NCBI GenBank assembly: GCA_017634595.1
Contig: JAGBNC010000025.1
Coordinates: forward strand, 1 to 64,000
DNA from: Bacteroidales bacterium
GTDB lineage: Bacteria; Bacteroidota; Bacteroidia; Bacteroidales; UBA932
Length of the DNA: 64,000 nucleotides
Reading direction: 5' to 3'
A program made the translations under genes and the position numbers. How positions within the stretch are numbered: position 1 is the stretch's first letter; every line of letters begins with the position of its first letter. Below are positions 17,511 to 28,630 of the stretch, piece after piece. The notes beneath the pieces are model-generated. The model was not told the DNA's origin. It searched no databases and saw nothing but the letters and a program-made list of their open reading frames with translations.

Positions 17511-17533
17511 CAAATTTAATTATTATCTTTACA
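17511..17533. promoter_or_regulatory. Compact divergent promoters of glmM and the M20 peptidase gene
   Basis: The two genes are only 31 bp apart. On the - strand TAAATTTG (17518-17511) fits TAnnTTTG and ends 6 nt before the glmM ATG. On the + strand a TATCTTTA box lies a few nt before the ATG at 17536. Transcription starts expected about 5-7 nt after each box would fall at or next to the start codons, so both mRNAs may be nearly leaderless. Their -33 regions would lie inside each other's genes. Confidence 0.5.
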
Positions 17534-17535
17534 AA

Positions 17536-18900
17536 ATGAAAAAGTACATCGAACAAAATAAAGAAAGGTTCTTTCAGGAACTTTTCTCCTTGCTGAGGAT
17601 TCCATCCATAAGCGCCAAAGCTGACCACAAACCCGATATGTATGCATGCGCCGAGCGTATTGCGGAGCTTCTTACCGAAGCAGGCGCTGACAGTGCCGGC
17701 TTGTGGGAGACAAGCGGCAACCCTGTAGTTTTCGGACAGAAGACAATTGATCCCAAGGCTCCAACCGTGCTTGTGTACGGGCACTATGACGTACAGCCTG
17801 CGGAGCCGTTGGAGAAATGGCGAACCGATCCTTTCGAGCCTGTGCTTGGGCCCGATCCGGCTACCGGCCAGGAAGCCATCTGGGGGCGAGGCGCCAACGA
17901 TGACAAAGGACAGCTGTTCATGCACATCAAAGCATTTGAGTACCTGCTCGCCAGCGGACAGCTCAGGCACAACGTAAAGTTCATGTTCGAGGGAGAAGAA
18001 GAAATAGGCAGCCCGTCCCTGCCGGCTTGGATCAAAGCGCACAAGAGGATGCTGGCCGCGGATATTTGTCTTGTGAGTGACACTACTATGATAAGCGAGA
18101 AAGTACCCTCGATCAACTGCGGGATGCGTGGTCTGAGTTACCTGGAAGTCAAAGTCACCGGGCCGAACAAGGACCTTCACTCCGGCCATTACGGCGGAGC
18201 CGTAGCCAACCCCATCCAGGTGCTCTGCGAGATGATATCCAAGCTGATTGACCCGGAAGGACGCGTAACGGTGCCTGGTTTCTATGACAAAGTGGTAGAG
18301 TTGTCAAGAGCTGACCGCAAGATGCTCGCCCGCGCTCCTTTCAACCTGAAAGAGTACAAGGAGTTTCTCGATGTACGCGATGTACGCGGCGAGAAAGGTT
18401 ATACTACCCTTGAGCGTACAGGCATCAGGCCATGTCTTGATGTGTGCGGCATCTGGGGAGGCTACACTGGAGAGGGCGCCAAGACCGTACTGCCTTCGGA
18501 GGCCCACGCCAAGATATCCATGAGGCTTGTCCCCAACCAGAGAAGCAGCGAGATCACCAAGCTGTTTGCCAGCTATTTCAAATCAATAGCTCCCAAATGC
18601 GTAAGGGTTGAAGTAAAGCCATGCGAGGGTGGAGACGGATTCCTGATTCCCATAAGCAGCAGCGCCTACAAGGCTGCAAGCCGTGCTATATCAGAGGTTT
18701 ACGGAGTGGAGCCTGTTCCGGCCAGGGGCGGCGGCAGTATCGCTGTTCTGGCGGAGGTTCAGAAGATTCTCGGCATCGATCCCCTCCTGATGGGATTCGG
18801 GCTCGAAAGGGATACCATCCACTCGCCCAATGAGAGTTACCTCCTGAAACAGTTCTTCGGAGGAATGGAAAGCATTGCACTTTTTTACAAATACTGGTAA
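17536..18900 (+). CDS. M20-family dipeptidase/metallopeptidase
   Basis: A 454-residue cytoplasmic zinc peptidase of the M20/M28 group. Metal and catalytic motifs are GHYDVQPAEPLEKW (about residue 82), WGRGANDDKGQLFMH (about 117) and EGEEEIGSPSL (about 153, with the general base Glu). Later blocks KDLHSGHYGG and the C-terminal ARGGGSIAV fit the dimerisation and catalytic domains. Members hydrolyse dipeptides or N-acylated amino acids. A longer frame from 17413 would overlap divergent glmM, so the ATG at 17536 is chosen. The next gene starts 1 bp after its stop. Confidence 0.9.
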   Translation: MKKYIEQNKERFFQELFSLLRIPSISAKADHKPDMYACAERIAELLTEAGADSAGLWETSGNPVVFGQKTIDPKAPTVLVYGHYDVQPAEPLEKWRTDPFEPVLGPDPATGQEAIWGRGANDDKGQLFMHIKAFEYLLASGQLRHNVKFMFEGEEEIGSPSLPAWIKAHKRMLAADICLVSDTTMISEKVPSINCGMRGLSYLEVKVTGPNKDLHSGHYGGAVANPIQVLCEMISKLIDPEGRVTVPGFYDKVVELSRADRKMLARAPFNLKEYKEFLDVRDVRGEKGYTTLERTGIRPCLDVCGIWGGYTGEGAKTVLPSEAHAKISMRLVPNQRSSEITKLFASYFKSIAPKCVRVEVKPCEGGDGFLIPISSSAYKAASRAISEVYGVEPVPARGGGSIAVLAEVQKILGIDPLLMGFGLERDTIHSPNESYLLKQFFGGMESIALFYKYW

Positions 18901-18901
18901 T

Positions 18902-19852
18902 ATGAAATTCTTGAGAGTTCTATGCATGGCCCTGACTGTACTCTCGGCCATATCATGTTCAGCCACCAAAGAAGTATCAATCCTGTACTGGAACATCCAG
19001 AACGGCATGTGGGCCGATCAGGGCAACAATTACGACAATTTCGTGGGCTTTGTCAATGAGATCAACCCGGATGTCTGCATCTGGTGCGAGGCTGAATCCC
19101 GCTATATTACTGACTCTGATAAGAAAATGCAGATGCCCGAAGATCAATATCTTCCATGGAACTGGGACATGCTGGCATCAAGATATGGCCACAAGTATGT
19201 CCTTATCTGCGGCAAGCGGGACACATTCCCACAGGTCATCACTTCCAAGTACCCTCTCAGGATCGTCAAGAGGATCAATGGAAACGGAGAAGATGTGGTT
19301 GTAGTGCATGGAGCCGGCTGGGCTAAAGTGGAGATTGAAGGGAAGGAGATCAATCTGGTGACCTTGCATACCTATCCTTTCAAATACGCCTACGGTGCTG
19401 AAGACCAGGCACTCAGCAGTGCTGAAAACGGCGGCGACCGTTTCCGCGCCAAGGAAATGCAATATATCTGCGAGCAGACTGTAGACCAGGAACCACAGGC
19501 CGCAAATCAGCTGTGGCTTATGACCGGAGATTTCAATGCCATCTCTTCAGTAGATAATTTCCACTACAAACGTGATTTGTCCGACCCCGCGTTCTTGGTG
19601 CACGACTACGTGAGGAACAACACTCCATATATCGACCTGATAGAGCACCTGCACCCCGGGGAATTTCACAAAAGCACACTATCCGGCAGGAGGATAGACA
19701 TGGTATATGTCACTTCCCCGCTGCTCAAGATGGTGTGCTCTGCAGATTATTTGTACGAGGGCTTCCCTTCGGCCGTACGCGACTCTTCAATCAAGAAATT
19801 CTGCCGTCCTTCGGATCATTACCCTGCACTGATCAAACTTAAGCTCCGGTAA
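18902..19852 (+). CDS. Endonuclease/exonuclease/phosphatase-fold lipoprotein
   Basis: A 316-residue predicted lipoprotein (lipobox LSAISCS). The mature part has the EEP-superfamily motifs: ILYWNIQNGMW (Asn), a Glu in CIWCEAESR, TGDFNA near residue 211, IDMVYVTS and the terminal SDHYPALI with the catalytic His. Such secreted members act as phosphodiesterases or nucleases outside the cytoplasm. The start at 18902 places the signal peptide at the N-terminus. It is probably co-transcribed with the M20 peptidase gene. The substrate cannot be told from sequence. Confidence 0.82.
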   Translation: MKFLRVLCMALTVLSAISCSATKEVSILYWNIQNGMWADQGNNYDNFVGFVNEINPDVCIWCEAESRYITDSDKKMQMPEDQYLPWNWDMLASRYGHKYVLICGKRDTFPQVITSKYPLRIVKRINGNGEDVVVVHGAGWAKVEIEGKEINLVTLHTYPFKYAYGAEDQALSSAENGGDRFRAKEMQYICEQTVDQEPQAANQLWLMTGDFNAISSVDNFHYKRDLSDPAFLVHDYVRNNTPYIDLIEHLHPGEFHKSTLSGRRIDMVYVTSPLLKMVCSADYLYEGFPSAVRDSSIKKFCRPSDHYPALIKLKLR

Positions 19853-19855
19853 GGA

Positions 19856-20848
19856 TTACAGCTCGCGGAACTTCTCAGAAGATATCTTCTTGTCTTTCAG
19901 AGTGATGGTCTCCTTGATCTTTTCAATGACTTTGCGGTCTTCGACCTGCTCTGAAAGACGCTCCAGCTGACGGCGGTCCTTCATTACGTTGGCCACGGCC
20001 TCGGTGATCATGTCTTCGGGCACGTTGCCGATACCGTACATAGCGTACTGATAGGTAACATATGCCTTAGCTGCCTCCAGAATATCCTCATGCTCGACCT
20101 TGAAGCCGAACTTCTGCATAAGGTGACCGCGTACAAGCTGCCACTTGAAATCTTCGCAGAATCCTGAGAAATCCTTCTCAATATCTTCAGCGGTGAGTTT
20201 GCCCTGGTTGGCGGCAAGCAGCCACCTCTTCAAAAATGCCTCAGGCAGGGTAATGCCGGCCTTGGCCACGTAGAAGTCACGCAGGTCCTTGTTAAGGCGC
20301 CATTCGGCCTCCTGACGGTGCTCTTCCTTAAGGCGCTCGGTAACGTCTTTCTCAAGCTCTTCATCGCTGAGGGCTTCCTCTTTGCGGTCTTCGCGGTATT
20401 TCTTGAGATTCTCGATCATCGTGGACTTCTCCTTAGCCGTAGAAGTAATGGAATACTTGCTGACGGTATCGGAAGCCTCTACATCAACATTCACTTCGGG
20501 CGAAAGAGCTGCATCGAAGACAAAGGTAAAGCTGTTGCCGTCTTCCCACACAATCTCGGGCTGGCTTTCGCTGCCGAGAGGCTCTCCCAGAAGATGAAGG
20601 TTGTTGTCGCTGATATATTTGTCTAGCGAAGTGGTAATAACATCATTGACGGCATCAACGAGCACCTGCTCACCATAAACCCTCTTGATCAATGATGCAG
20701 GCACCATTCCCTTGCGGAATCCTTTGAACTCAGCATTGCGCCTGCGTTCGGAGAGTTTCTTCTTTACTTCTTCTGCATAATCCTCAGGAGCAATCTCAAG
20801 AGTAAGCTCGATATTGAGGTCGTCGATCTGTTTTTTGGTAAGGTTCAT
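19856..20848 (-). CDS. tig: Trigger factor lacking the PPIase domain
   Basis: A 330-residue ribosome-associated chaperone. The N-terminal ribosome-binding signature EFKGFRKGMVPASLIKRVYG is intact near residue 40. The C-terminal chaperone arms are present (ERLKEEHRQEAEWRLNKDLR to about residue 290). The FKBP-type prolyl isomerase domain, about 100 residues that normally follow residue 145, is absent; the sequence passes through a short charged linker (KYREDRKEEALSDEEL). Typical Bacteroides trigger factors are about 450 residues. The frame is open throughout, so this is a domain loss, not a break. It ends the gyrB-AOS-SDR-pgpH run, 4 bp after pgpH. Confidence 0.85.
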   Translation of the reverse strand: MNLTKKQIDDLNIELTLEIAPEDYAEEVKKKLSERRRNAEFKGFRKGMVPASLIKRVYGEQVLVDAVNDVITTSLDKYISDNNLHLLGEPLGSESQPEIVWEDGNSFTFVFDAALSPEVNVDVEASDTVSKYSITSTAKEKSTMIENLKKYREDRKEEALSDEELEKDVTERLKEEHRQEAEWRLNKDLRDFYVAKAGITLPEAFLKRWLLAANQGKLTAEDIEKDFSGFCEDFKWQLVRGHLMQKFGFKVEHEDILEAAKAYVTYQYAMYGIGNVPEDMITEAVANVMKDRRQLERLSEQVEDRKVIEKIKETITLKDKKISSEKFREL

Positions 20849-20852
20849 TGTA

Positions 20853-22877
20853 TTATAATTTTAAAAATTTTTTTCTGCTTGACGGATACTCTACCCTTCC
20901 GTGATGAACTTGGGCAAGATATCCCTTTATAGCTTCCTTTATCCCGGAAAGCTCCTTGATAGATATATCAGCATTGTCAAACTGCCCCTGGTCCATCTTG
21001 CCTTGAACTATCTTCTCGACAAAATTGGAGAAGGCCTGGGGGGTATAGTCAGTAAGCGTACGCGAGGCCGCTTCTATGCTGTCGCAGAGCATGAGGATAA
21101 TCTGTTCCTTGGTCGTAGGCGCCGGCCCTGGGTACCTGAAATACTTGCTGTTGGCCGGATCGCCTTTCTGGGACAAATACTTGCTCCAGAAATAACCTGT
21201 GAGGGTCGTCCCGTGGTGGGTGCTTATGAAATCAACCACCACGTCCGGAAGTCTGTGCTTGCGTGCAAGTTCCACACCGTCCGATACATGCTTTATAATA
21301 TCCTCCGCGCTCTGCTGGGCAGAAAGACCGGTATGATACTTCTGGTCCTCACTCTTGTTGAGCAGCGACTCGTTTTCCACGAAGCACATAGGGTTATTCA
21401 TCTTGCCTATGTCGTGATACAAGGCGCCGACCCTGAGCAGCAGAGGGTTGACATCTATGGACCTGGCTGCGGCATCGGCCATGTTCATGACCTGAAGCGA
21501 GTGCTGGAATGTGCCAGGAGCCTTCTGCTCAAGCTCACGCAGGAGTTTGCTTGACGTATCTGCCAGCTCAGCCAGACGCGAATTCGACACCAGATTGAAA
21601 ACTTTCTCGAACAGGTAGATCAGCGGATAGAATGCAACGGCAAGCAATGAAGCTATGAAGAGTCGCAGCAAATCCTGTAAAATCAATCCGTTGACTGCTC
21701 CTACCAGCCTTAGTGCCAAATACGTAAGGGCCATGCTGATGAAAGTGATCAACGCCAGCAGGAACTGCTTCCACCCTTTTCCGAGTGTCGGGAAGCCCCA
21801 GATAGCAACCATACCTCCTACAAGGAAGATAACGAACAAGGCTGAACCGTGGTCGGCATAAATCAGCAGAGGCAGCAGGGATATGATATAAACCGGGATA
21901 ATGACCCTTCCGCGGACGAACGCCTGCAAGTAAAGGGCAGCAAGCGTAAGCGGAGTAAGGAAGAGCCAATAGGAGTTGAACCTGGTGATGACCAGAATCG
22001 CCACCGCAGCCAAAGTAAAGACGAACAGCAGATAGTAGTACCTGGTGTCACTGAAAATGTCGGGGTTGCTGTAGTAAATAACCAGCACCAGCAGGCAAAG
22101 CAGTATCAATGCTACCAGGAGATTGCCCAGAAGCTCGATATAAACGGAGCGGGTCGATCCGATATTGGTCTCATATTCTTTTTTATAAGAATCCAGGATC
22201 TGCGCTATTTCCGCCGTAACTATCTCTCCTTTTGAAACTATAAGCTGACCGGCAGATACAAAACCGCTGGTAGGCGAAATACGGGATGCGGCATCGGCAT
22301 TGACGGCATTTGTGGTCTCCGCGTCGAACACAAGGTTGGGGACGACAAGATTGTACACCGAATATGCTCTGAGCAAGGAATCGACCGACACGGAATCAAT
22401 ACTTGCCTGCAACTCGCTCAATAGCTTGCCGCGGGCGGCCGAGAGTCCCAGGATATTGTCGGAAGGCAACTTAAGGGCTCTTTTGTCCCTTTGGACATAG
22501 ATTACCCCTTCGTTCTCGGGATAAGAATCGTCCGATACGACTCCCCGGTCCAATATGCTGCCCAGCACAGCCGCGACCTCCTTCCCGTAACCGTCGAGGT
22601 GCAATGCGGATACTTTCTTCAGGCTGGAAGCCGTTACTTCCGGAAGATAATTATAGTAAGGCACATACAGATCAGCCGAGTTGTTCATCTCCTCCTGAAT
22701 CTGCTCCGTGGTTTTCAACACGGGGAAATCGAAGGGAGCAAACAAGGTCTCATAGTCCCAGGTGCTGCCCTTCTTGTACTCATACTCGAATCGGACCGTT
22801 CGCGGAGCGACGGCCATCAGCAGCAGAGCGGCAAAGATCAGGGGCAGGAGCTTATTTAAACGGACTGTCTGTTTCAC
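20853..22877 (-). CDS. pgpH: PgpH-type 7TM-HD cyclic-di-AMP phosphodiesterase
   Basis: A 674-residue inner-membrane protein of the 7TMR-HD family. After an N-terminal membrane segment comes an extracytoplasmic 7TMR-HDED domain (about residues 30-260), then about seven hydrophobic helices (about 265-430), then a cytoplasmic HD domain: HSLQVMNMADAAARSI near residue 459, HDIGKMNNP near 487 and STHHGTT near 553. Relatives hydrolyse cyclic di-AMP to pApA. Its start overlaps the end of the SDR gene by 26 bp. Activity is by family analogy. Confidence 0.87.
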   Translation of the reverse strand: MKQTVRLNKLLPLIFAALLLMAVAPRTVRFEYEYKKGSTWDYETLFAPFDFPVLKTTEQIQEEMNNSADLYVPYYNYLPEVTASSLKKVSALHLDGYGKEVAAVLGSILDRGVVSDDSYPENEGVIYVQRDKRALKLPSDNILGLSAARGKLLSELQASIDSVSVDSLLRAYSVYNLVVPNLVFDAETTNAVNADAASRISPTSGFVSAGQLIVSKGEIVTAEIAQILDSYKKEYETNIGSTRSVYIELLGNLLVALILLCLLVLVIYYSNPDIFSDTRYYYLLFVFTLAAVAILVITRFNSYWLFLTPLTLAALYLQAFVRGRVIIPVYIISLLPLLIYADHGSALFVIFLVGGMVAIWGFPTLGKGWKQFLLALITFISMALTYLALRLVGAVNGLILQDLLRLFIASLLAVAFYPLIYLFEKVFNLVSNSRLAELADTSSKLLRELEQKAPGTFQHSLQVMNMADAAARSIDVNPLLLRVGALYHDIGKMNNPMCFVENESLLNKSEDQKYHTGLSAQQSAEDIIKHVSDGVELARKHRLPDVVVDFISTHHGTTLTGYFWSKYLSQKGDPANSKYFRYPGPAPTTKEQIILMLCDSIEAASRTLTDYTPQAFSNFVEKIVQGKMDQGQFDNADISIKELSGIKEAIKGYLAQVHHGRVEYPSSRKKFLKL

Positions 22878-23670
22878 GGGCTATGTATTTGTATGTCAGT
22901 TTATCCGTAAGGCGCGGGAACAAGCGGTGCGCCCACACGGTGGCTTTGCCGAGGCCGGTTAGTATCACCTCCGACTTACGCCGGGCAAGGCCTCGGGCGA
23001 GATACTCTGCACATTTTTCTGCGCTCATGAGCTTGTCCTCGTCAAGAGGAGTTTCGCCCTGGGCGCTTCCATCGGCTGTCAGCGCCGCGTTGCGCACGTT
23101 TGACGAAGTATAACCGGGTGCGAACACAAGCACACCCAAGCCGTCTTTCATATGCTCTATGCGCAGCGTGTCAAGGAAGCCGCGGATGGCATATTTGGAA
23201 GAACTATAGCCCGTGCGCGCAGGAAGTGCCGAGTAGCCGGCAATGCTGATAACACCGACTACCTGTCCCTTGCTTTTCAGCAGCCACGGAAGGGCGAACT
23301 TAGTGCAGTTAACCGTCCCCCAGAAGTTTACATCCATCAGTCTATGTATGACACTTAAGTCAAGGTCCTTGAACATTGCACGCATGGAAAGTCCGGCATT
23401 GTTGACCAGAATGTCAATGCGTCCAAAGGTCTTGACAGCAGCCTCAACAAGCTGCTTGCAGTCTTCTTCGGAGCTCACGTCGCAACGAACGGGAAGCACG
23501 CTGCCTGAAGGCCCGACTGAAGGAGCCAGGGAGCAGAGCTTATCGTAAGAACGGGCTGCCATCACCACCTTGGCGCCGAGACGGCCGAACAGCCGACACG
23601 AAGCCAGGCCGATTCCGGAACTGGCACCGGTGACTATAATAACCTTGTCTTTAAAATATGTCTCTTTCAC
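22852..23670 (-). CDS. Short-chain dehydrogenase/reductase, possibly 3-ketosphinganine-type
   Basis: A 272-residue classical SDR. It has the cofactor motif TGASSGIG near residue 14, NNAG near 91, the active-site YSSSK near 155 with an upstream Ser (SIAGYSA) and a basic residue after the second strand (AARSYDK) that suggests NADPH. The C-terminus (LTDKLTYKYIA) is amphipathic and may touch the membrane. It lies 61 bp after an alpha-oxoamine synthase gene on the same strand. That pairing suggests reduction of a 3-keto long-chain base made by the synthase, as in sphingolipid or sulfonolipid synthesis. The SDR call is firm; the substrate is inference. Confidence 0.85.
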   Translation of the reverse strand: MKETYFKDKVIIVTGASSGIGLASCRLFGRLGAKVVMAARSYDKLCSLAPSVGPSGSVLPVRCDVSSEEDCKQLVEAAVKTFGRIDILVNNAGLSMRAMFKDLDLSVIHRLMDVNFWGTVNCTKFALPWLLKSKGQVVGVISIAGYSALPARTGYSSSKYAIRGFLDTLRIEHMKDGLGVLVFAPGYTSSNVRNAALTADGSAQGETPLDEDKLMSAEKCAEYLARGLARRKSEVILTGLGKATVWAHRLFPRLTDKLTYKYIARETDSPFK

Positions 23671-23731
23671 AATAACTGATGAAGTTAAACGATGTGTGGC
23701 GCCCTCCGGGGACCTTTCCCTCGTTAATAAA

Positions 23732-27033
<3,302 letters not shown>

Positions 27034-27043
27034 CACAAAAAAA

Positions 27044-28630
27044 TCACAAACTCAGGCTGGCACCAACTATAACGGACGGGCCGCATTCGCTGATAAGAGG
27101 ACTTATGCGAATATCGTGGCCGAGTAGATTGTCGCCCTTCAGCCAGAAACTCAGCTTGTGGTTGTATTTATATTCTCCGTACAGTCCAACATTGACGTAA
27201 CCAGGCATCTTAGGGGTCGTGCCCCCGAGCCTTGCCTTGCGCGACGATCCCATATCCACGGAAAGTCCGGCGTAAATACGTTTGTTCCAGTTATATGTTC
27301 CCTTCACTGTACCGGTGACGGCGGACGGGGCAAACACGGCCTCATCTACACCGGCGGGAATATTGACATAGTGGATGCCGCCGTCCAGATTGAAGCGCTC
27401 TGACGCCCAGGCCAGCAGCGCGTCTACATGCAGAATATTGCAGTCCTGGAAATAAAGGGCTTCGTGGCCGGTAGTAGATATAGCCCAGAACGGAGCATCT
27501 TTCATGAAGCGGTAGCCAGCCCTGAAATCGTATTGGAGACCGATATCGGCATGGCCGCGGAAGCCGAGGAACAAGTCGGCGATTTCACGGACCGGACGAG
27601 GATCACCGTAAGTGGCATAATAGCGGTGCGCCCTTGACTTGTAGTCCCAATAAGTCATCATGTGGTCCTGACCGTCAGCTCCGGCATAAATGTCGAAGTA
27701 GTCCTTGAACAGATGCAGCGTGGCGGTGAGTGCAGGATGAGCGGTGAGCTGTCCTGTAAACCAGCCCAGGCGTGCTCCGGCGTCGAAATCGACCTTGCCC
27801 ATGCGGAACAGCGCGTGCGGATGCATACTGAATGCTGAATAGAACGAAGTGTACATCCAGTTGACATCCACCGACAGGTTATACATTGTGGACACGAATG
27901 GAGTCAGGGTCGCATCTATTTTGAACTCATTGTCGCGTACCGGAGTCTGGCCGTTGAGCCAGTCATAGACATGACGATAATGCGCTCCAAGCGACAGGAT
28001 ATAAGAATCCTGCTTACCATAAGCCAGGCGCGCCGAGACATAAGGAGCATGGCAGTTATCCCTGTGATAAATCTCATGACCGGTGTAAATACCGTCGTAA
28101 CCGGCTTCGGCACGGATCACGAAGTCCTTTATGTTGAAACGGGCGTCGGCACCGACTGATGTACCGAAGTCCCAGCCCTTGTCGAACTGCTTCTTGGCAA
28201 GCTCAAAGGAACCAGGCACGATGTGCCGGTAATTGCCATAGTAGCCATTGCCCGATGCGAATACATTAACTGCACTGCGTTTTTTGTCCACTGCAGCCCA
28301 CACAAGATCAAGCTCCGGCTTGAAAGTGTAACCAAGGCCTCCGCGCAGATAAAGTTTGCGTCCGTCGTAGGGCCTGGCCTCGGGGGTAATAGTCACCGAG
28401 TACGGCGAAAACTCATAGGACCCCTTGTACGGCGAATCGAACACAGAATAGTCGAAATGATAATCGAAACGCAGCAAGGAGTCGGGGACCTTCATGTCGG
28501 GCCCGAGCTTCGAGGCGTCACCCATGCGGGTCTGGTACTCGTTAGTTACCTGCACCTCAGGATTGAGGTTCTGGGCTGCGAGCCCAAAAGGGAGCAACGC
28601 TGCTGCCAGCATTATAATGTGTTTATTCAT
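27044..28630 (-). CDS. Outer-membrane beta-barrel protein, TonB-receptor-like
   Basis: A 528-residue secreted protein (signal peptide MLAAALLPFGLAAQ). After about 70 residues it consists of alternating polar and hydrophobic strands rich in aromatics, such as KLYLRGGLGYTFKPELDLVWA and DYFDIYAGADGQDHMMTYW. It ends in a strand with IVGASLSL, typical of an outer-membrane barrel. No plug domain or TonB box is visible, so it is not a full TonB-dependent receptor. Its start overlaps the stop of the large TPR gene (ATGA), so the two probably form one envelope system. Ligand unknown. Confidence 0.72.
   Translation of the reverse strand: MNKHIIMLAAALLPFGLAAQNLNPEVQVTNEYQTRMGDASKLGPDMKVPDSLLRFDYHFDYSVFDSPYKGSYEFSPYSVTITPEARPYDGRKLYLRGGLGYTFKPELDLVWAAVDKKRSAVNVFASGNGYYGNYRHIVPGSFELAKKQFDKGWDFGTSVGADARFNIKDFVIRAEAGYDGIYTGHEIYHRDNCHAPYVSARLAYGKQDSYILSLGAHYRHVYDWLNGQTPVRDNEFKIDATLTPFVSTMYNLSVDVNWMYTSFYSAFSMHPHALFRMGKVDFDAGARLGWFTGQLTAHPALTATLHLFKDYFDIYAGADGQDHMMTYWDYKSRAHRYYATYGDPRPVREIADLFLGFRGHADIGLQYDFRAGYRFMKDAPFWAISTTGHEALYFQDCNILHVDALLAWASERFNLDGGIHYVNIPAGVDEAVFAPSAVTGTVKGTYNWNKRIYAGLSVDMGSSRKARLGGTTPKMPGYVNVGLYGEYKYNHKLSFWLKGDNLLGHDIRISPLISECGPSVIVGASLSL

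Noticed and set aside
17413-17535. Upstream extension of the M20 peptidase frame
   Set aside because: It would overlap divergent glmM by about 90 nt and adds residues unlike any M20 protein; the ATG at 17536 gives a normal N-terminus.
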